This document shows, piece by piece, positions 1-5,981 of a stretch of 10,821 bases of DNA. The position numbers and the translations under genes are program-made. The notes beneath the pieces are model-generated. The model did not search any database. It worked only from the letters and a program-made list of their open reading frames with translations, and was not told where the DNA came from. Where the stretch lies: assembly GCA_035315125.1 (NCBI GenBank), contig DATFYI010000166.1:1-10821 (forward strand), given 5' to 3'. Numbering within the stretch: the first letter of the stretch is position 1; each line of letters begins with the position of its first letter. This DNA is from DATFYI01 sp035315125. GTDB taxonomy: Bacteria > Chloroflexota > Anaerolineae > Anaerolineales > Anaerolineaceae.

Positions 1-1029
1 GATCCCCCAGGATGCATAGGGCATGCCTCTTTTGCCAGTATAACCATCCGCTGATGGTATCGGGGCAATTCCGAAATTCAAGGTGGGGGTTTGTTTGCGA
101 ATTAAGTTGATGTGAGCCAGCGAGTCGATCATCATCGCGACACGGCCATTCGTAAACTCGGTAACTTTATCAGGCTCAGCCAAAGTGAACGCACCGGGGG
201 AAATGACTTTCGCATCGTAGAGACTCTTAATGAATTGAACAGCACTTGTAACATCTTGATTACCCACAAGATTAGGCTTGCCGTCTTTCATCATGCTTCC
301 ACCCGAGGCCCATACCCACGACATCGTGTCATTCTGGATGCCGTTTGGAGCATCAAGGGAGAGCGGAATAACCCAGCCATAAACGTCGCCGCTGGTCAAT
401 TTTTTGACGTCAGCCGCAAATTGGGTTCGATTGTCCGGAGGAGCTGTAATGCCGGCTTTAGTAAACAGGTCTTGGTTATAGAAAAGTGGGTAAACAAAGT
501 TAACCACTGGAATCATGTATGTAGAGCCGTTTTCCTTAATCTGTGCTGCAAGCTGGCTATCGTCATATCCAGTTGATTTTATGATATCAGACAGGTTGGT
601 GATCGCGTTCTCTTTAACAAAGTCGCTTACCCAGGCTCCATCCAGACCAAGAACACAGGGCATGGTTCCAGTCGCAGCGCCGGCAACCTCCTGCTGCTTG
701 GTATTCGCATAAGGACCGCTGAGCAGCGTCACTTTAATGCCGGGGTTGGCTGTTTCAAACTGATCCATTATTTGCCGGAATGCGCCAGAAGGAAGCTCTG
801 GTTCCCACCACTGTTGAAACTCAAGCGTAACGGCAGGAGCCTGAGTAGCTGCAGGTGCCGCAGGAGGCTGAGTAGCCGCAGGTGCCGCAGGAGGCTGGGT
901 GGCAGCCGGGGCAGCCGGGGGATTCGTTGGCGCCTGGACCTGCGTTGCGGCCGCGGGAGCACAAGCTGTCAGCATCATCGTTACGACCATGATAAAGCTG
1001 ACAATGATCAACATACTTTTAGCTTTCAT
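1..1029 (-). CDS. ABC transporter sugar-binding lipoprotein (family 1 solute-binding protein), C-terminus cut by window edge
   Basis: This gene reads from an ATG at 1029 to the left edge without a stop, giving 343 residues of an expected 400-450, so the C-terminus is missing. It would capture a sugar or oligosaccharide outside the membrane and hand it to ABC permeases. Residues 1-23 form a lipoprotein signal peptide: a basic start (MKAKS), a hydrophobic core, and the lipobox LTAC with lipidated Cys23. Residues 24-66 are a flexible linker of repeated TQPPAAPAA. The mature domain starts near 67 (VTLEFQQWW) and shows family 1 features: the NPGIKVTL segment, a YMIPV...YPLFYNQDLF stretch near residues 155-180, and the MPYASWGI motif at the cut end. 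An AGGAG sequence lies about seven bases before the ATG. It is divergent from a sugar-type regulator that probably controls it. The substrate cannot be told from sequence. The family call is firm. Confidence 0.9.
   Translation of the reverse strand, partial: MKAKSMLIIVSFIMVVTMMLTACAPAAATQVQAPTNPPAAPAATQPPAAPAATQPPAAPAATQAPAVTLEFQQWWEPELPSGAFRQIMDQFETANPGIKVTLLSGPYANTKQQEVAGAATGTMPCVLGLDGAWVSDFVKENAITNLSDIIKSTGYDDSQLAAQIKENGSTYMIPVVNFVYPLFYNQDLFTKAGITAPPDNRTQFAADVKKLTSGDVYGWVIPLSLDAPNGIQNDTMSWVWASGGSMMKDGKPNLVGNQDVTSAVQFIKSLYDAKVISPGAFTLAEPDKVTEFTNGRVAMMIDSLAHINLIRKQTPTLNFGIAPIPSADGYTGKRGMPYASWGI
832..900 (-). repeat. 27-base in-frame tandem repeat encoding the TQPPAAPAA linker
   Basis: Two complete 27-base units (900-874 and 873-847, differing at two positions) and a partial third (846-832) lie inside the binding-protein gene, just after the lipobox. 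They encode TQPPAAPAA twice and then TQAPA. Such Pro/Ala-rich stretches tether lipid-anchored binding proteins at a distance from the membrane. The near-identical units suggest expansion by slippage or unequal recombination, so the linker length may vary between strains. Confidence 0.85.
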
Positions 1030-1095
1030 TTTATCTTCTCCTACTATTTTTCATCTGTGAGATTAATCTATTGAACAAATTGACCGGCAGGGCGT

Positions 1096-1116
1096 AAGCC
1101 TGTTTATATCAGGCTT
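1096..1116 (-). promoter_or_regulatory. Leader hairpin overlapping the stop codon of a short leader ORF
   Basis: A perfect 7-bp inverted repeat (AAGCCTG, seven-base loop, CAGGCTT) lies in the transcribed leader of the binding-protein gene, about 67 bases before its start. The TGA stop of the 35-codon ORF falls at the end of the left arm and the start of the loop, so a ribosome finishing that ORF would cover the stem. No T-run follows on the minus strand, so it is not a standard intrinsic terminator. A role in RNA stability or translation is inference. Confidence 0.5.
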
Positions 1117-1216
1117 GAAAACAATTACAGCAATTTTGCATCACCTCCTCTGTTGGATAAGAATAAGGAGTTAACTGGTAATCACACATTTCCTTCGCAT
1201 GTTCTGGAAAGCTCAT
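1109..1216 (-). CDS. Possible 35-residue leader ORF upstream of the binding-protein gene
   Basis: In the long leader between the predicted promoter and the binding-protein gene, an ATG at 1216 opens 35 codons ending at TGA (1109-1111). A good Shine-Dalgarno (GGGAG) lies six bases before the ATG. The peptide starts MSFPEHAKEM, has a Tyr/Pro-rich middle (TPYSYP) and ends in a Cys-rich tail (NCCNCFQA). It has no signal peptide or membrane segment. A second, very strong SD-like sequence (AGGAGGTGAT on the minus strand, about 1140-1149) lies inside it, two bases before an in-frame ATG at 1141. It could be a real small protein, a regulatory leader peptide, or chance. I do not recognise a family. 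Confidence 0.4.
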   Translation of the reverse strand: MSFPEHAKEMCDYQLTPYSYPTEEVMQNCCNCFQA

Positions 1217-1266
1217 CAAATTCTCCCATATTTGTTATAGTTCGATCATACTGGCGAAGTAATTCC

Positions 1267-1295
1267 ATAATAACACGCGATTTTAACAATGTCAA
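1267..1295 (-). promoter_or_regulatory. Sigma-70-like promoter of the binding-protein gene
   Basis: On the minus strand a perfect TTGACA (1290-1295) is followed after exactly 17 bases by TATTAT (1267-1272, five of six consensus). Transcription would start near 1260, giving a leader of about 230 bases before the ATG at 1029. The length leaves room for post-transcriptional control. Confidence 0.7.
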
Positions 1296-1311
1296 TATCT
1301 TTAATGTTAAT

Positions 1312-1343
1312 AGTCAATAATTATTACATTTTTATTATTGACT
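1312..1343. promoter_or_regulatory. 32-base dyad between divergent promoters, candidate operator
   Basis: AGTCAATAAT (1312-1321) is matched by its exact inverted copy ATTATTGACT (1334-1343) with a 12-base AT-rich centre. The right arm contains the -35 element of the regulator promoter; the left arm lies upstream of the -35 of the opposite promoter. TGTTAA half-sites also recur nearby (inverted at 1283-1288, direct at 1305-1310 and 1369-1374). The placement suits a binding site for the adjacent regulator controlling both genes. AT-rich promoter DNA produces such dyads easily, so this is a candidate only. Confidence 0.4.
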
Positions 1344-1366
1344 TCGAACATATCATTGTATATAAT
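1338..1366 (+). promoter_or_regulatory. Sigma-70-like promoter of the regulator gene
   Basis: TTGACT (1338-1343), a 17-base spacer and a perfect TATAAT (1361-1366) form a near-consensus promoter. Transcription would start at about 1373, within or beside the small dyad GTTAA-A-TTAAC (1370-1380). This start leaves only about ten bases before the TTG at 1383 but about 25 before the ATG at 1398, which helps choose the protein start. Confidence 0.72.
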
Positions 1367-1397
1367 TATGTTAAATTAACCATTGGAGAATACCCAG

Positions 1398-3104
1398 ATG
1401 CAGACCCCTGAGCGGCTGTCCCAGATCGTATCGTATGTCGACACACAAGGTTTTTTGTCCGTCAAAGAGCTCAGCCATCTTTGTAATGTATCTGAGATGA
1501 CGATCCGTCGCGACCTGGGGATTTTGGATCAAGCTCATCGCATCCAGCGCACATATGGTGGAGCCGCTTCTGTGCGGTCAAACCAGCCAGCCGGATTGCA
1601 ACCACCCACCAGAGCAGAGAGCTCTTTGGTTGACCGTGTAGACGTATTAATAGCAACCTCTGTCAGCCCTACTTATGATAACCTTCTGCTGGAAAGCGTC
1701 ACAAAACGCAATATACCCATTATTGCTGAATCCCTTTCTATGCAGAATGAGGAAACTGTTGTAGCTGTGGATAACTACAAGGCCGGCTACGCCATCGGTA
1801 AATGGGCAGGTGAATATGCCAATAAACATTGGAATGGTCGTGCTGCAGTGTTAGACCTTACCTACCAATTGGCAAATACTCAGCTACGCAGCCACGGTTT
1901 TATTGCAGGACTAAGAGAAACGGCGCCGAATGCAGAAATTGTGCATTCCATTAATGCCCAATCTCGTTACGCAATATCTTATCAGTTAACCAAGGACGTT
2001 CTGACCGTTAATAAAAATATCAATATCATCTTTGGCATCAACGACACCATAGCCCTGGGAGCCTTGCAGGCTTGTAAAGATCTCAATATCAATCCGGAGA
2101 ATATGATTGTCATTCCGTTTGGCCTGGAGGGAGATACTCTGCGAAATATACTCAAAGAAGGCGGCTATTGTAAAGTTGGTCTGGCGATGTTCCCAGAAAT
2201 TGTTGCTCCAACCTGCGTAGAAGCCGCCATCTCCGCCTATAATCACCAACCCCTACCCCGTCAATTAATAACCCCTTATGCGATCTTGACATCCGAAACC
2301 CTCTGCGATGTTTATGAACAGACCGAGCACGGTTGGGAATTAAGATGGGATGCTATTATCGGTAAATTGGATCTGCCCATCGACATAAGCTTAGATAAAC
2401 CGCGCACTTTCAACATACTCCCGCATCGTATCGGTTTTATTGTGCCGTTCAGCGAACATGAATGGTACAAAAAGTTGACTTTATTGATGCAAGAACATGC
2501 CAGCAAATTAAAAATAGAATTTGAAATTGTGGATGTCGATCAAACCACAAAAAATGAGGTCGATTTAAGACGGCGCGAAATTGCCCGCGCTGCCGCCGAG
2601 CAAATTAACCCAAACGACGTCATCATGATCGATGGTGGACCCATTGCAAACTATCTGGCTGAAATGCTACTCAATAAAAACCAGATTACGGTAATTACGA
2701 ACTCAGTACCTGTCTTCGATATTCTTACCAATAACCCGGATATTATACTGATCTCCACCGGCGGAGCTTATCGTCATAGCAGCCAGATGTTGGTAGGACC
2801 TCCCGCCGAAGGCGCCTTACGAGAGTTGCGCGCCGACAAGTTGTTCCTGATGGTAACCGGCATTTCCCTTGACTTTGGTTTATCTCATACCAATATTTCT
2901 GAAGTTACGCTTAAACAAAATATGATCAGATCGGCTCGTGAGGTAATTTTACTGGCAGATCATTCTTACTTTGGCCAGGAATCGATCATCCAGGTTGCTC
3001 CGCTTACAGTAGTTAATAAATTGATTACAGATGACGCCTTGCCCGCCAGTCTTCGCCTTGAGCTAACAAAACTGGGATTGCAAATTATCCTGGCAAACGT
3101 TTAG
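1398..3104 (+). CDS. Hybrid transcriptional regulator: DeoR helix-turn-helix, periplasmic-binding-like insert, DeoR sensor domain
   Basis: A 568-residue probable DNA-binding regulator of the neighbouring sugar uptake genes. Residues 3-57 are a DeoR-type winged helix-turn-helix (recognition helix near VSEMTIRRDLGILDQ, then the wing RTYGGA). Residues about 75-322 resemble a LacI/periplasmic-binding type 1 ligand domain (VDVLIATSV, NIPIIAES, VVAVDNYKAGYAIG, RSHGFIAGL, INDTIALGAL). Residues 344-383 (RIGFIVPFSEHEW onward) look like the first strand and helix of such a domain. Residues 385-568 are a complete DeoR sensor domain (IDGGP, TVITNS, STGGAY, LVGPPAEGAL, ILLADHSYFG, LITD). Ordinary DeoR proteins are about 250 residues, so about 320 have been inserted. 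The sensor's usual GTT phosphosugar loop reads GPI. ATG 1398 is preferred over an in-frame TTG at 1383 because GGAGA lies eight bases before the ATG and the predicted transcript starts too close to the TTG. Effector unknown. Confidence 0.85.
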   Translation: MQTPERLSQIVSYVDTQGFLSVKELSHLCNVSEMTIRRDLGILDQAHRIQRTYGGAASVRSNQPAGLQPPTRAESSLVDRVDVLIATSVSPTYDNLLLESVTKRNIPIIAESLSMQNEETVVAVDNYKAGYAIGKWAGEYANKHWNGRAAVLDLTYQLANTQLRSHGFIAGLRETAPNAEIVHSINAQSRYAISYQLTKDVLTVNKNINIIFGINDTIALGALQACKDLNINPENMIVIPFGLEGDTLRNILKEGGYCKVGLAMFPEIVAPTCVEAAISAYNHQPLPRQLITPYAILTSETLCDVYEQTEHGWELRWDAIIGKLDLPIDISLDKPRTFNILPHRIGFIVPFSEHEWYKKLTLLMQEHASKLKIEFEIVDVDQTTKNEVDLRRREIARAAAEQINPNDVIMIDGGPIANYLAEMLLNKNQITVITNSVPVFDILTNNPDIILISTGGAYRHSSQMLVGPPAEGALRELRADKLFLMVTGISLDFGLSHTNISEVTLKQNMIRSAREVILLADHSYFGQESIIQVAPLTVVNKLITDDALPASLRLELTKLGLQIILANV

Positions 3105-3136
3105 CAACCGGGAGTTACCGGGCGAAAAAACATCTC

Positions 3137-3165
3137 TGGAAAGGCTGGATTCGCGAGTGTATAAT
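3137..3165 (+). promoter_or_regulatory. Possible promoter of the cinA operon
   Basis: A perfect TATAAT (3160-3165) follows a weak -35 (TGGAAA, four of six consensus, 3137-3142) at a 17-base spacing. A transcript would start near 3172, about 30 bases before the cinA start. No terminator was seen between the regulator gene and this site, so read-through is also possible. Confidence 0.45.
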
Positions 3166-3201
3166 AAGATTTAAGTTATTCACTCACCCAAGGAGCATCG
3201 A

Positions 3202-3714
3202 TTGGCGGAGCCGTTGGAAGCTCAAATTGGTCGCAAATTAATCCAAAAAGGCTATAAACTGGCCTTAGCTGAAAGCTGTACGGGCGGATTAATCAGTCAC
3301 CGTATTACCAACATACCTGGTTCATCCGAATATTACCTGGGCAGTATCACTGCCTATGCCAATGAAGTCAAACAACGCTTGCTTGGCGTTCGTCCTGAGA
3401 CACTGGAAATTTATGGAGCTGTCAGCCAGGAAACGGTTTTAGAAATGGCCGAGGGCATCCGCAGATCGCTTGCGGCAGATTTTCCTCTTGAAAAAACGGT
3501 AAGCCTCTCCGTCAGCGGAATCGCCGGACCTGGCGGAGGTATGCCAGGGAAACCAGTCGGCCTGGTCTGGGTTGGGCTGAGTACCCCGGACGGGGATTGG
3601 ACCTGGCATTATCTAGGATCTGGCGATCGAATTGAAAACAAAGAGTTTTCGGCTCAAGTTGCTTTGCAGCGGTTAATGGATTATCTCAATGGACAGGTTA
3701 TTCCAGAAAATTGA
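3202..3714 (+). CDS. cinA: CinA C-terminal-domain protein (nicotinamide-nucleotide amidohydrolase, PncC type)
   Basis: This 170-residue protein matches the stand-alone CinA C-terminal domain, usually about 160 residues. The family deamidates nicotinamide mononucleotide to nicotinic acid mononucleotide in NAD salvage; the fused CinA form is linked to competence. Visible motifs are AESCTGG at 23-29 with the presumed catalytic Ser25, PGSSEYYLGSITAY at 39-52, VSGIAGPGGG at 104-113 and GKPVGLVWVG at 116-125. The N-terminal molybdopterin-binding-like domain of full CinA is absent. Translation starts at TTG, supported by AAGGAG (3190-3195) six bases upstream. It is the first gene of a four-gene run and overlaps the next by 26 bases. 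The family is firm; the activity is inferred from it, so pncC is an equally valid name. Confidence 0.9.
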   Translation: MAEPLEAQIGRKLIQKGYKLALAESCTGGLISHRITNIPGSSEYYLGSITAYANEVKQRLLGVRPETLEIYGAVSQETVLEMAEGIRRSLAADFPLEKTVSLSVSGIAGPGGGMPGKPVGLVWVGLSTPDGDWTWHYLGSGDRIENKEFSAQVALQRLMDYLNGQVIPEN

Positions 3715-3934
3715 GGTTGGCGTCCACAAAGAGATCAATGGGAAATGGCAGCCAGAGCGGTTTCTTTGGCAGGACAGGATTTATACAATCCTGGAAGTCG
3801 GACGGCGCTGGCAGGCTGAAGACGGCGAACACATCCTGGTCACAGTTTTGGGTGGGCAGGTTTACGAGCTGCTATTGGCTAACGATCAGATCAGCTGGTA
3901 TGTAAAACCGCCAGTCTCAGCTCGAATGGCATAA
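3689..3934 (+). CDS. Small conserved-looking protein of unknown function (DUF6504-like)
   Basis: An 81-residue protein beginning MDRLFQKIEV. It is predicted soluble, with no signal peptide or membrane segment. The pattern PERFLWQDRIYTILEVGRRW, then alternating hydrophobic residues (HILVTVLGGQVYELLL) and ISWYVKPP, suggests a compact beta-sheet protein. From memory it resembles small DUF6504-type proteins with an xRFxWxxRxYxVxEVxxRW pattern and a later GG.YEL; I could not check this. Its ATG lies inside cinA in another frame, a 26-base overlap that implies coupled translation; no strong Shine-Dalgarno precedes it. Its place between cinA and a lipid glycosyltransferase gives no clear functional hint. 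Confidence 0.7.
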   Translation: MDRLFQKIEVGVHKEINGKWQPERFLWQDRIYTILEVGRRWQAEDGEHILVTVLGGQVYELLLANDQISWYVKPPVSARMA

Positions 3935-3984
3935 GAGAATTGCCGATCGGATAGATAAGAATGATCTCAGGCAATCATATTTAT

Positions 3985-3989
3985 GGAGG
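3985..3989 (+). promoter_or_regulatory. Strong ribosome binding site of the glycosyltransferase gene
   Basis: GGAGG lies seven bases before the ATG at 3997. It fixes this start and shows the gene is translated independently of the upstream small gene despite being in the same run. Confidence 0.8.
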
Positions 3990-3996
3990 ATAACGG

Positions 3997-5241
3997 ATGA
4001 TTTCGCCACGGCATGTACTAATCCTGACCGCCGATGCTGGATTTGGCCATCGTAGTGCTGCCCTCGCAGTAGCAGCAGCTCTGGAAGAAGTTTATGCAGA
4101 CCGTTGTCATATCGACGTTGTAAATCCACTGGAAGATAAACGCGCCCCATTTTTCTTGAGGGATGGACAATCTGATTACGATAAAATGGTCAGAGATTCA
4201 CCTGAGTTGTATCGCTTCGGATATGATGCCAGCGATGCAGTTGTTCCGGGTGCAATTCTGGAAAGCGCCTCTACAGTATTTTTGTATGAGCTGATGTCTG
4301 ATTTGCTTAAAACTTACCGACCGGATGCCATCCTGACAACTTATCCGTTTTACCAGGCACCTCTAGTTTCCAATTTCTCAATCAACAGATATTACATTCC
4401 ACTTCTAACTGCCGTAACAGATCTGGTCAGCATTCACCGCATTTGGTTTAATAAGTATGTGGATGCCTGCCTGGTCCCCAACTCATACGTTCGGGATCTG
4501 GCTCTGGCTTTTGGATTACCGAAAGACAAAATTTATATCACCGGTATTCCTGTCCATCCGGATGTTATCAAAGAAAAACGAGATAAAGAAACAATCAGAG
4601 CCAGCCTGGGATGGCGAACGGATCTGCCGACCTTTCTGGCAGTTGGCAGCCGGCGGGTGGAACGCCTGATTGAAACTTTACAGGCTTTAAATCACTTTGG
4701 GGCGCCGATCCAATTAATTGTTGTCGCCGGCAAGGATGACCAGCTTTTCCAACATGCCCAGGAAATTGACTGGCATGTACCGGTAAAGATTTACGAATAT
4801 GCCACCAATATTCCTACCATGATGCATGCTTCAGACGGATTGATCTGCAAAGCCGGCGGTTTAATCGTAACTGAAGCATTGGCTTGCAGCCTTCCGATGA
4901 TGTTAATCGATATTATCCCAGGGCAGGAATCCGGGAACGCCGAATATGTTTTGGAAGGCGGTGCAGCAGATTTAGCTGAAAGCCCATTAGAAGCGCTGGA
5001 AGTGATGGCTCATTGGATGATGGATGACAGAAAATTGTTAAAAGAACGTGCCCTAAATTCGGCGAGACTTGGCAAACCAAATTCGGCTTACAAAGCTGCT
5101 GATTTAATTTGGAAAGCCGCCGAACGCGGGCCAGTGAGCAAGAAGGGCCGGCGCATTGCCGGTCGACCACGCCTGGTAGAACTCCTGACAAACAACCATG
5201 TACGCTGGCAAGACAATTCACTTAACAATAGAAAGAAATGA
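3997..5241 (+). CDS. GT28 / MGDG-synthase-type glycosyltransferase, probable diacylglycerol or other lipid glycosyltransferase
   Basis: A 414-residue GT-B enzyme that probably transfers a sugar from a nucleotide donor to a membrane lipid on the cytoplasmic face, as plant MGDG synthase and bacterial UgtP do. The N-terminal acceptor domain has the glycine-rich loop DAGFGHRSAA at 13-22 and the family hallmark TDLVSIHRIWF at 141-151 followed by VPNSYVRD (160-167). The C-terminal donor domain has LAVGSRRVERL (214-224), KAGGLIVTEALA (285-296) and IPGQESGNAEYV (307-318), which match the nucleotide-sugar site of GT28 and MurG enzymes. The last roughly 35 residues are a basic tail (SKKGRRIAGRPR) beyond the fold. 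No membrane helix is seen, so peripheral attachment is expected. Its stop overlaps the next start (ATGA). Family firm; acceptor and sugar unknown. Confidence 0.88.
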   Translation: MISPRHVLILTADAGFGHRSAALAVAAALEEVYADRCHIDVVNPLEDKRAPFFLRDGQSDYDKMVRDSPELYRFGYDASDAVVPGAILESASTVFLYELMSDLLKTYRPDAILTTYPFYQAPLVSNFSINRYYIPLLTAVTDLVSIHRIWFNKYVDACLVPNSYVRDLALAFGLPKDKIYITGIPVHPDVIKEKRDKETIRASLGWRTDLPTFLAVGSRRVERLIETLQALNHFGAPIQLIVVAGKDDQLFQHAQEIDWHVPVKIYEYATNIPTMMHASDGLICKAGGLIVTEALACSLPMMLIDIIPGQESGNAEYVLEGGAADLAESPLEALEVMAHWMMDDRKLLKERALNSARLGKPNSAYKAADLIWKAAERGPVSKKGRRIAGRPRLVELLTNNHVRWQDNSLNNRKK

Positions 5242-5954
5242 ATACCGCCAGTCAGGCCAATCCCTCCATCTTAGTTACTGTCTCCGCAAACGCTGAATGG
5301 CAGGTGATTGAGAAATTTTATGCCGGAATTCCAAAATTTGTCACTCCGTTTGGAAGCTGGTTTATTGCTTCGGCGGGACGATTTCCCGTCCTTTTCTTTC
5401 AAAGCGGCTGGGGGAAAATCTCTGCGGCAGCTTCCACACAATATGCAATTCAACGCTGGAATCCCCATTTAATTATAAATATCGGCACCTGTGGGGGCTT
5501 CCGGGGTCAAATTTGCTCAGGTGATATTCTGTTGGTAGAGGAAACTGTTGTCTATGACATCCTGGAACAAATGGGAGACCAGCAAGAAGCGCTCGATCAC
5601 TACACAACGGTGCTTGATCTTAGCTGGCTGAAGGCTCCCTACCCCATCCCGGTCAAGCGTGGCCGACTGATCTCTGCCGATCGGGATATTCTTCCACAAG
5701 ATATTCCTCAGCTCGTTTCACGATTTGGAGCGATAGCCTCGGATTGGGAATCGGCATCCATCGCCTGGGTTGCCAGACGCAATCATGTCGCCTGCTTGAT
5801 TTTGCGAGGTGTCAGCGATCTGGTAGATCAATCAACCGGCGGCGAAGCCTATGGCAACCCCGATAAATTTATCGAAGGTTCTCGCCTGGTGATGCTGACC
5901 TTGCTCCAATCACTGCCCGGTTGGCTACAATGCGCCGGGAAAATCCTTAATTGA
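5238..5954 (+). CDS. Nucleoside phosphorylase / MTA-SAH nucleosidase family protein
   Basis: A 238-residue cytoplasmic protein of the PNP/UDP phosphorylase superfamily, close in size to 5'-methylthioadenosine/S-adenosylhomocysteine nucleosidase. Visible landmarks are an acidic residue near the first strand (Glu20, as in the nucleosidase active site), NIGTCGGF at 81-88, WESASIAWVA at 170-179 with the ribose-binding Glu171, and LRGVSDL at 189-195 with Asp194 in the place of the catalytic acid. The usual Met-Glu of the EME motif is Trp-Glu here, so the substrate could differ from MTA/SAH. The ATG overlaps the glycosyltransferase stop by four bases (ATGA), and only a poor Shine-Dalgarno is present, so translation is probably coupled. 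Superfamily firm; exact substrate inferred. Confidence 0.82.
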   Translation: MNTASQANPSILVTVSANAEWQVIEKFYAGIPKFVTPFGSWFIASAGRFPVLFFQSGWGKISAAASTQYAIQRWNPHLIINIGTCGGFRGQICSGDILLVEETVVYDILEQMGDQQEALDHYTTVLDLSWLKAPYPIPVKRGRLISADRDILPQDIPQLVSRFGAIASDWESASIAWVARRNHVACLILRGVSDLVDQSTGGEAYGNPDKFIEGSRLVMLTLLQSLPGWLQCAGKILN

Positions 5955-5981
5955 TCATTTTCAAAAGAAAACAGATCGAAA

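Noticed and set aside
112..576. 154-codon plus-strand reading frame
   Set aside because: It lies antisense to the solute-binding protein gene, which has a signal peptide, lipobox, ribosome site and family motifs; the plus-strand product has none.
772..1074. Plus-strand ORF with Arg/Cys-rich repeats
   Set aside because: It is the reverse reading of the Pro/Ala-coding tandem repeat of the binding protein and has no ribosome site.
1096..1116. AAGCCTG/CAGGCTT hairpin as a terminator
   Set aside because: No T-run follows on the minus strand, and the plus strand gives A residues after the stem.
1383..1397. TTG start for the regulator
   Set aside because: No ribosome site precedes it and the predicted transcript starts about ten bases upstream; ATG 1398 has GGAGA at a good distance.
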